This document shows, piece after piece, positions 58,681 to 64,000 of a stretch of 64,000 bases of DNA; position 1 is the first letter of the stretch; the number at the start of each line of letters is the position of its first letter. Source of the DNA: Thereva unica. Its lineage: Eukaryota; Arthropoda; Insecta; Diptera; Therevidae. The notes beneath the pieces are model-generated. The model ran no database searches and was not told the DNA's origin. It was given only the letters and a program-made list of their open reading frames with translations. The DNA lies in assembly GCA_949987705.1 (NCBI GenBank), contig OX465281.1:159168393-159232392 (forward strand), read 5' to 3'. The translations under genes and the position numbers were made by a program.

Positions 58681-61488
58681 ATGAGCAAGATCAGAGCTCT
58701 GCTCAATATCTTCCGTGGTAGAGCTCAGGGCTTGAACTTCTGTCACATTAATGCACGGAGTCTATGTAACAAAATAGACGAACTACAAGAAATTTTTCGG
58801 GGCTCTAATGTTCACGTCATTTTAGTATCTGAGGCCTCTTTGCGCGAACATGTTCCCTCTAAATTTGTATCACTAGAAGGCTACTATCTGTATCGTAATG
58901 ACAGGAAAAACCGCGCTGGTGGTGGAGTAGCCATCTATGTAAAGAATACTCTTCGTTCTTTCAAAGTCAGAGAATCTATCACCAATGCCTTGGAGTATCT
59001 TAGCATTGAAATAAGTTGTGGGAACAGCAAGTGTCTGGCGACTGTGGTTTATTGTCCCCCAAGAATTTTCTCGATCAGTGAAGCGTGCGAGTTGGAAGTG
59101 TTCCTCTCAGAAATGACTCACAAGTATGAGAACATTGTAATCGGGGGAGATTTTAATGTAAATATTTTATTAAATAATTCCTTTTCCAAAAGCTTCCTAG
59201 ATTTCTTTCATACATTTGACTTGAAGCCCGTAAATCACCTTCCGACATACTTCAACACTAACAATCCGTTTTTACTTGATCTCTTTTTTGTGTCGAATGT
59301 AGATAAAGTTTTATTTCACAATCAGATCAGCCCGCCTAGTTATCTTGATCACGACATTCTTTACCTCTCCCTGAATTTCGCAGTGAGGAATAATATACCA
59401 AAAATATTCTCCTACCGCGACTACAAGTCCATTAACATTCCATCGCTACTGCACGAATGTCCCTCACTGCCATGGGATCAACTATATGGGCTCTTCGATA
59501 TTGACGATCAAGTAGAACATTTCAACTCACTATGTCACCACCTGCACGAGTCTTTTGCTCCAGTCAAGACAAAGTGCATTCCGTCTTCCTCTACATCACC
59601 TTGGTTTTCCGCTAAAATATTCCGACTTATATCCGAAAGAGATTTCTTGTTTAAAAAATACAAAATGAATAAAACTGAAGTGAATTTAAAATCTTACAGA
59701 AAAATTAGAAATTTAGTTACTTCCTCCATTCGCAAAGCTAAACAGCAGTATCTGTCATCTAAACTTAGTCCCAATATTCCTGCCAGGAAATTTTGGGCTA
59801 ATATCAAGCGACTTGGCATTTACGGAGATGACTATGAAGCCCAGCCATCGCTTAATGCTAATGAGTTAAATAAATATTTCACCTCCGGATCCAACTTACA
59901 TGGAGACCCTCATTGCCCAAGCCCAATTTTCTCGAATTCCGAAAGTTTTAGTTTTCGTAATGTGGATCAAGTGGAAGTCAAGAAAGCTTTTTACTCCATT
60001 AAATCCGAAGCAGTTGGTCCCGACAATATTCCACCCGTTTTCCTTAAGCTTATTTTTCCGTTCATTCTCCCCTATATCACGTACATTTTCAACACCTGTC
60101 TTACGAAATCACGTTTCCCGCTTCAGTGGAAAAAAGCGAAAGTTATCGCACTTCCGAAATGCAAATCCCCAAATATTCTCGCGGACTATCGTCCTATCAG
60201 CATCTTATGCTTCTTAGGCAAGGTGCTCGAAAAACTAATGACTTGGCAAATTGAGGGGCACTGTGAAATGCTGTCTTTATTGTCATGTACGCAGTCAGGC
60301 TTCCGCAAAAATTGCAGCTGCGAAACTGCATTACTGAAAGTGACCACTGATCTTCGAGCGGCTCTTGATTCGGGCGATATCGCCTTTCTAGTACTTCTTG
60401 ACTTTAGTAAGGCTTTTGACAGTGTTTGTCATAAGCTTCTAGAAACAAAATTAATAACTCATATGCATTTTTCCTCCTCAGCTGCTTCCTTAATTCGAGA
60501 CTACCTACACAATCGATCCCAAAAAGTTTGGTTACAAAACTCAATTTCCGATCCCTTGCCAACTACGTGTGGTGTTCCCCAAGGCTCTATACTAGGGCCA
60601 TTGCTTTTTAGCATTTATATAAATGATCTCACCAGTGTCGTAACCAATTGCAAACTCCACATGTACGCAGACGATGTGCAAATTTATTTAAACAGTCCTC
60701 TTGGGCTTGTAGAGAATTGTGTGTATAACATTAACGCAGATCTAGAGCGTATTTATAAATGGTCTCTTTCAAACCACCTTCTCCTAAATGCCTCTAAATC
60801 CTGCTGTATCTCAATGTACAGGACGGAATTGGATACCTCATTTCTTCCAACAATCTCTCTCATGAACACTTGCTTACCCTACCAATCACGAGTTAAAAAC
60901 CTCGGTGTCTATCTAAATTCTCAATTAACCTGCTGTGATCATACGGCTACTACGCTATCTAAAATCTATGGTAACTTGCGCCGCCTCTGGCTATATGCCT
61001 CTATTTTGCCTCTAGACACTCGTTCAAAGTTAATTAAAATGCTAATTTTACCACATTTCACTTATGCCAGCTTGGTTTTTCCGTCCCTTGATGCCTCTTG
61101 TCGCGATAAATTTCGTGTAGCTTTCAATGACTGCACTAGGTTTGTCTATAATCTTCGTCGGTTTGATCATATCAGCCCATATCGCTCTGCTGTTTTGGGA
61201 TGCTCGCTGGATATATACCTATCCCTCAAAGCCATGATATTTATCTATAAACTACTTCAATCTAAGCGTCCATCATATCTTTACGAGTATCTTCAATTTG
61301 GGCGTACGCCTAGAAGAACACTGCTTATACTCCCTAGATTCTACCACTTGGTTGGGCAAAGATCTTTTTTTGTTCACTCGCTGCAATTGTGGAACAGCTT
61401 ACCCTCAGACACACAGAGGTCGGGGTCATTGAATGTATTCAGGAAACGTGCTCTCAACTATCTCACCAATAATATTCCTTTAACTTAG
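58681..61488 (+). CDS. ORF2 of a CR1/L2-group non-LTR retrotransposon, intact
   Basis: 935 residues start at a normal ATG. The endonuclease has NFCHINARSLCNKIDELQ, LVSEASLREH, AGGGVAIYVKN, IGGDFNVNI (about 156) and YLDHDILYLSL. The reverse transcriptase has VGPDNIPPVFLK, LQWKKAKVIALPKCKSP, DYRPISILCFLGKVLEKL, QSGFRKNCSCETALLKV, LLDFSKAFDSVCHKLL (about 573), CGVPQGSILGPLLFSIYI (about 630) and YADDVQIY (about 661). The C-terminus is RSFFVHSLQLWNSLP. There is no RNase H, and no ORF1 was recognised upstream. It is followed by a TAAA microsatellite tail. No lesion is seen. The C-terminal region is related to the element at 63408-64000. Confidence 0.9.
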   Translation: MSKIRALLNIFRGRAQGLNFCHINARSLCNKIDELQEIFRGSNVHVILVSEASLREHVPSKFVSLEGYYLYRNDRKNRAGGGVAIYVKNTLRSFKVRESITNALEYLSIEISCGNSKCLATVVYCPPRIFSISEACELEVFLSEMTHKYENIVIGGDFNVNILLNNSFSKSFLDFFHTFDLKPVNHLPTYFNTNNPFLLDLFFVSNVDKVLFHNQISPPSYLDHDILYLSLNFAVRNNIPKIFSYRDYKSINIPSLLHECPSLPWDQLYGLFDIDDQVEHFNSLCHHLHESFAPVKTKCIPSSSTSPWFSAKIFRLISERDFLFKKYKMNKTEVNLKSYRKIRNLVTSSIRKAKQQYLSSKLSPNIPARKFWANIKRLGIYGDDYEAQPSLNANELNKYFTSGSNLHGDPHCPSPIFSNSESFSFRNVDQVEVKKAFYSIKSEAVGPDNIPPVFLKLIFPFILPYITYIFNTCLTKSRFPLQWKKAKVIALPKCKSPNILADYRPISILCFLGKVLEKLMTWQIEGHCEMLSLLSCTQSGFRKNCSCETALLKVTTDLRAALDSGDIAFLVLLDFSKAFDSVCHKLLETKLITHMHFSSSAASLIRDYLHNRSQKVWLQNSISDPLPTTCGVPQGSILGPLLFSIYINDLTSVVTNCKLHMYADDVQIYLNSPLGLVENCVYNINADLERIYKWSLSNHLLLNASKSCCISMYRTELDTSFLPTISLMNTCLPYQSRVKNLGVYLNSQLTCCDHTATTLSKIYGNLRRLWLYASILPLDTRSKLIKMLILPHFTYASLVFPSLDASCRDKFRVAFNDCTRFVYNLRRFDHISPYRSAVLGCSLDIYLSLKAMIFIYKLLQSKRPSYLYEYLQFGRTPRRTLLILPRFYHLVGQRSFFVHSLQLWNSLPSDTQRSGSLNVFRKRALNYLTNNIPLT

Positions 61489-61672
61489 CTTTCTTTACTC
61501 TCCCTTTTTTTTTCTCTTCTCTTACATCCACATTATTTTATTTTCTTCTTTTGTTTTAATTAATATATCAGTTAACTCTTAGTAATATGCTTTACATTTT
61601 TTTTTTCCATTGTAACTTGTAAGTGCATGCGTTTTAACGTTATAAGATCTTTATTATCTTGATGTACTTCAC

Positions 61673-61718
61673 TAATAAATAAATAAATAAATAAAAATAA
61701 AAAAAATAAATAAATAAT
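61673..61718 (+). repeat. TAAA-type microsatellite tail of the CR1/L2-group element
   Basis: Repeated TAAATAAA units with small interruptions lie about 185 bp after the stop codon. 3' ends of CR1/L2-group elements commonly finish in short tandem repeats instead of long poly-A. Confidence 0.8.
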
Positions 61719-61834
61719 GCATGCCAAAAGCTGATTATGATGATTTGCAATTATTTGATTTATTTAGTTTGGCACGGGGATTGTTATGTTGAAATCAAAC
61801 AAACCTTCGGAGCCGGTACTTTTGAGCGCGTACA

Positions 61835-62710
61835 ACTTCATATCCGAGTAAAAATAAAAAATGGGCATATGGCGAGCGAATCACGGCCGCTTGGCTTTTT
61901 AAGGGTTATGACAGCCGTAGAATTTTACCCATTTTAAATGGAAGCACATACGGCCTTATGGCGGCCAAACTTAACCAAACGATTCAAATGGCCAAAACCC
62001 GAGTAAAAGTAAATGATGGCCTTACAAGGGGCAAACAGCGGCAGCTTGGATTTTCAGAAGGCATATGACGGCCGCAGAGTTTTTAAAAATTTGTAAGGAG
62101 GGCAAACAAGGATTTAAATGGCCGAGAAGTGAGCTGTGCGAACGGTCATATGGCGGCAAATTTGAGCCAGAAAAGAAGATGGCCATATAAAGGCCAAATG
62201 CATAATTTCTCAAAGTTATGTAAACAATTAATGCATATTAAATCATAATTTATCCTAAAATATAAGAAATAAAAATTATTTAAAAATGTGAAATACGCAA
62301 CACGTATCGAAACGACAATGGGTATATATAATCGTATATATGTATGTATATAAAAGAAACTATATTTCATTTTACATACTTTTTATTAAATAGATATGTT
62401 TACAACAAAAACAAATTTATCCAGCTCGCTGCCACTGTACCATCATCGTATTCCCCTAATATCAACAATACGGCCACTGCATGACCGTCGTATGCCGCCG
62501 TTCCACCGGTGTATGGCCGTTATTGGTACTTCAAGACCGTCGTTCTACTGTCAGTCGCCCCCTGTATGGCCGAACAGTCCTGCAATGGGCCTTATGATGC
62601 CCGCAATATGGCCGAAGGCTATAAAAATCACGCCCGTTTAAAGGCCATAATTTATTTTTACTCGGGAACTAAGCAGTGCACGCGGGCATTTCACAGGCAA
62701 ATTTGAGCCA
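61835..62710. repeat. Loosely inverted, GGCCATA-rich region
   Basis: The left half (61835-62200) is rich in CATATGGCSGC and GGCCAAA boxes and contains CCGAGTAAAAATAAAAAATG. The right half (62430-62710) has the inverse forms (GTATGGCCG, GGCCATAATTTATTTTTACTCGG). The two halves appear to be diverged inverted copies of a fold-back element or of one repeat family in both orientations. It has no coding capacity. Confidence 0.45.
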
Positions 62711-63110
62711 TATAAAAGAATCTGCATCAAATGTATTGTTGAATTTCTTTTATGGGGACTTGGAACATTTTCGTTATGTACAATGAATGGCCCTTTTATC
62801 GATGTGCAAAGGAACGAGCTCGCCAGTCGTCGGTTTGTTGGTCGTGAAAAAAGTGGTGCGTATTTAATTGTATTTTAGTGGGAAATTTTGCTATTTAACC
62901 GCTCGAAGACCAAAAACAGTGTGAGTTTTGTTGGAAGCGAAGGTCACAATTTCCCTCCAAAATGATTTCTTTTTTGAGCAGTTAAATGTCGGCCTTGAAT
63001 ATAAAGAGAATGAGGAGATTACAATTGCCTGTTTGTGTATGCGTCTCATTTATTATAGGGGAACAACTGACATAGAGAATGGACTGCTCATGAAGAATTT
63101 TTCATGGCAC
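62711..63110. other. No gene recognised
   Basis: Short unassigned sequence between the inverted region and the 3' tail of the next retrotransposon. Confidence 0.45.
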
Positions 63111-63112
63111 CA

Positions 63113-63142
63113 ATTTATTTATTTATTTATTTATTTATTTAA
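63113..63142 (-). repeat. TAAA-type 3' tail of the terminal retrotransposon
   Basis: ATTT repeated on the plus strand, i.e. AAAT repeats at the 3' end of the minus-strand element whose ORF ends at 63408. This is the same type of tail as at 61673. Confidence 0.75.
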
Positions 63143-63407
63143 TTATAACAACAACACAATTAAGTACAGGGACTTATAAATATGTGTAGGTAAAAGGAAA
63201 GACAAATAATAAAAATAATAATAAAATAATTTAGATACAAGAATGAAAAAAAAACGATATCAAGAACATATAATACTAATTTTGAATAAAAAACAAAAAG
63301 TGAAAGGAAAAAAAAAACTTAATTAAATTAAAAGAGAAAAAAAAAATAAAAAAAAATAAAACTTCATTAAATTAAAAGAGAAAAACTAGTGGACTTAAAC
63401 TACATGA

Positions 63408-64000
63408 TCATCTGCGGATATGCATAAAAAGATGTTTTCGAAAACTAGGAATGCTGCTGTTTCGCTTAATATTGATTGGCAGAGTGTTCCAAAGTCTGAT
63501 AGCATGAATAAAGAACTGTTTTTCAGTAGTTCGGTAATTAAAGCTGGGTATTACTAGGTTCAGCGTTCTTTGAGAAGACGAGAAATTTAATATTTCGAAT
63601 AAGTATTGAGGCTTGTGATATAAAATCAATTTCTTTAAAAAAACGATTGTTCGAAAATGAATATACTTTTGCAGAGTACAGCCCAAGACAGATTCTACAT
63701 ATGCAGAAATGTGATCAGAACGTCTAAGCATGAAGCAGTACCGAATGGCTGAGTTAAAAGCTACATTTAGTTTTCTCAGTGTGTTGCAATCTAACGAGCA
63801 AAAAATTTCACATCCAAACGTTAGCACAGGAATAAGAAGTATTTTTACTAGGGCAACGCGAGTTGAGGCAGGAGTATAGGATGCAGATATAGATAATTTT
63901 CTAAGTATCATGTATATCTTGGAGATAATACTATTAATATGATTACTCCAGGTTAAAGTATGATTAAAAATAACACCAAGGTTTTTAACAGATTTATTAA
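63408..64000 (-). CDS. C-terminus of a CR1/L2-group ORF2, cut by the window edge
   Basis: The frame is open from the right edge: KSVKNLGVIFNHTLTWSNHI (the post-catalytic thumb block), KILLIPVLTFGCEIF, FNSAIRYCFMLRRSDHIS and FFIHAIRLWNTLPINIKRN. These match, in order, the end of the intact element at 58681-61488 but clearly belong to a different family. An internal ATG at 63911 is not the start. 63143-63407 is the A/T-rich 3' UTR. The catalytic domains would lie outside the window. Confidence 0.85.
   Translation of the reverse strand, partial: NKSVKNLGVIFNHTLTWSNHINSIISKIYMILRKLSISASYTPASTRVALVKILLIPVLTFGCEIFCSLDCNTLRKLNVAFNSAIRYCFMLRRSDHISAYVESVLGCTLQKYIHFRTIVFLKKLILYHKPQYLFEILNFSSSQRTLNLVIPSFNYRTTEKQFFIHAIRLWNTLPINIKRNSSIPSFRKHLFMHIRR

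Overview
This window looks like intergenic DNA from an arthropod, most likely an insect. It contains no intact host gene. The evidence is the mix of elements: BEL/Pao and Ty3/gypsy LTR retrotransposons, several PHD-finger CR1-group and LOA/R1-group non-LTR elements, RTE and Jockey remnants, Helentrons, a Helitron and Harbinger-type elements. The only host-like protein signal is a decayed copy of the glycosylation gene ALG12, and it sits inside an LTR element. The species cannot be named from the sequence alone.

Layout. 1-2140: a broken minus-strand RTE-type element, split by a ~485-bp AT-rich insertion. 2150-4310: a satellite monomer, a 150-bp stem-loop, a fold-back element and a small TACAGGGTG/CACCCTGTA element. 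4425-5723: a minus-strand non-autonomous Helentron whose body is a 183-bp tandem array carrying its own 5' terminus. 5724-7030: a small coiled-coil reading frame, a 300-bp MITE with TTA target duplication, and a TA microsatellite. 7045-12060: a nearly intact CR1-group element (minus). 12170-13457: a 1.3-kb fold-back element. 13474-15187: a Helentron deletion derivative with a canonical Helitron nested in it, which carries eight 128-bp repeats. 16250-17815: a LOA-type remnant. 18458-18576: twin hairpins. 18650-19226: a Jockey remnant. 19227-27896: CR1-group sequence on the minus strand, interrupted by an intact plus-strand non-LTR element (22860-25855). 28170-29030: Jockey and R1-group scraps.

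29350-37167: a BEL/Pao element (minus) with 306-bp near-identical LTR copies, a tRNA-Phe-type primer-binding site and an uninterrupted 1754-residue polyprotein. 37168-47509: a decayed Ty3/gypsy element (minus), split in its RNase H domain by a younger plus-strand LTR element (38622-44952). That insert has 1.7-kb LTRs, a 4-bp AACA target duplication and a tRNA-Lys-type primer-binding site. It has no pol of its own but carries a processed, decayed ALG12 segment and a tRNA-Lys pseudogene that includes CCA. 48187-49076: a Harbinger-like deletion derivative with TTA duplication. 49077-49547: the C-terminus of an RTE-type element.

49872-57044: a second copy of the same Helentron derivative. It retains the end of the helicase fused to an endonuclease domain and is split by a frameshifted LOA-type element (50013-55540) with a 14-bp target duplication. 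The copy at 13474 is the corresponding empty site. 58681-61488: an intact single-ORF CR1/L2-group element with a TAAA tail. 61835-62710: a loosely fold-back, GGCCATA-rich stretch. 63111-64000: the 3' end of a further CR1/L2-group element (minus), cut by the window edge.

No gene network is visible. The coding regions are self-replication genes of transposons, and the information lies in the nesting order, the captured sequences and the tandem amplification of transposon ends. All family assignments come from motifs read by eye.
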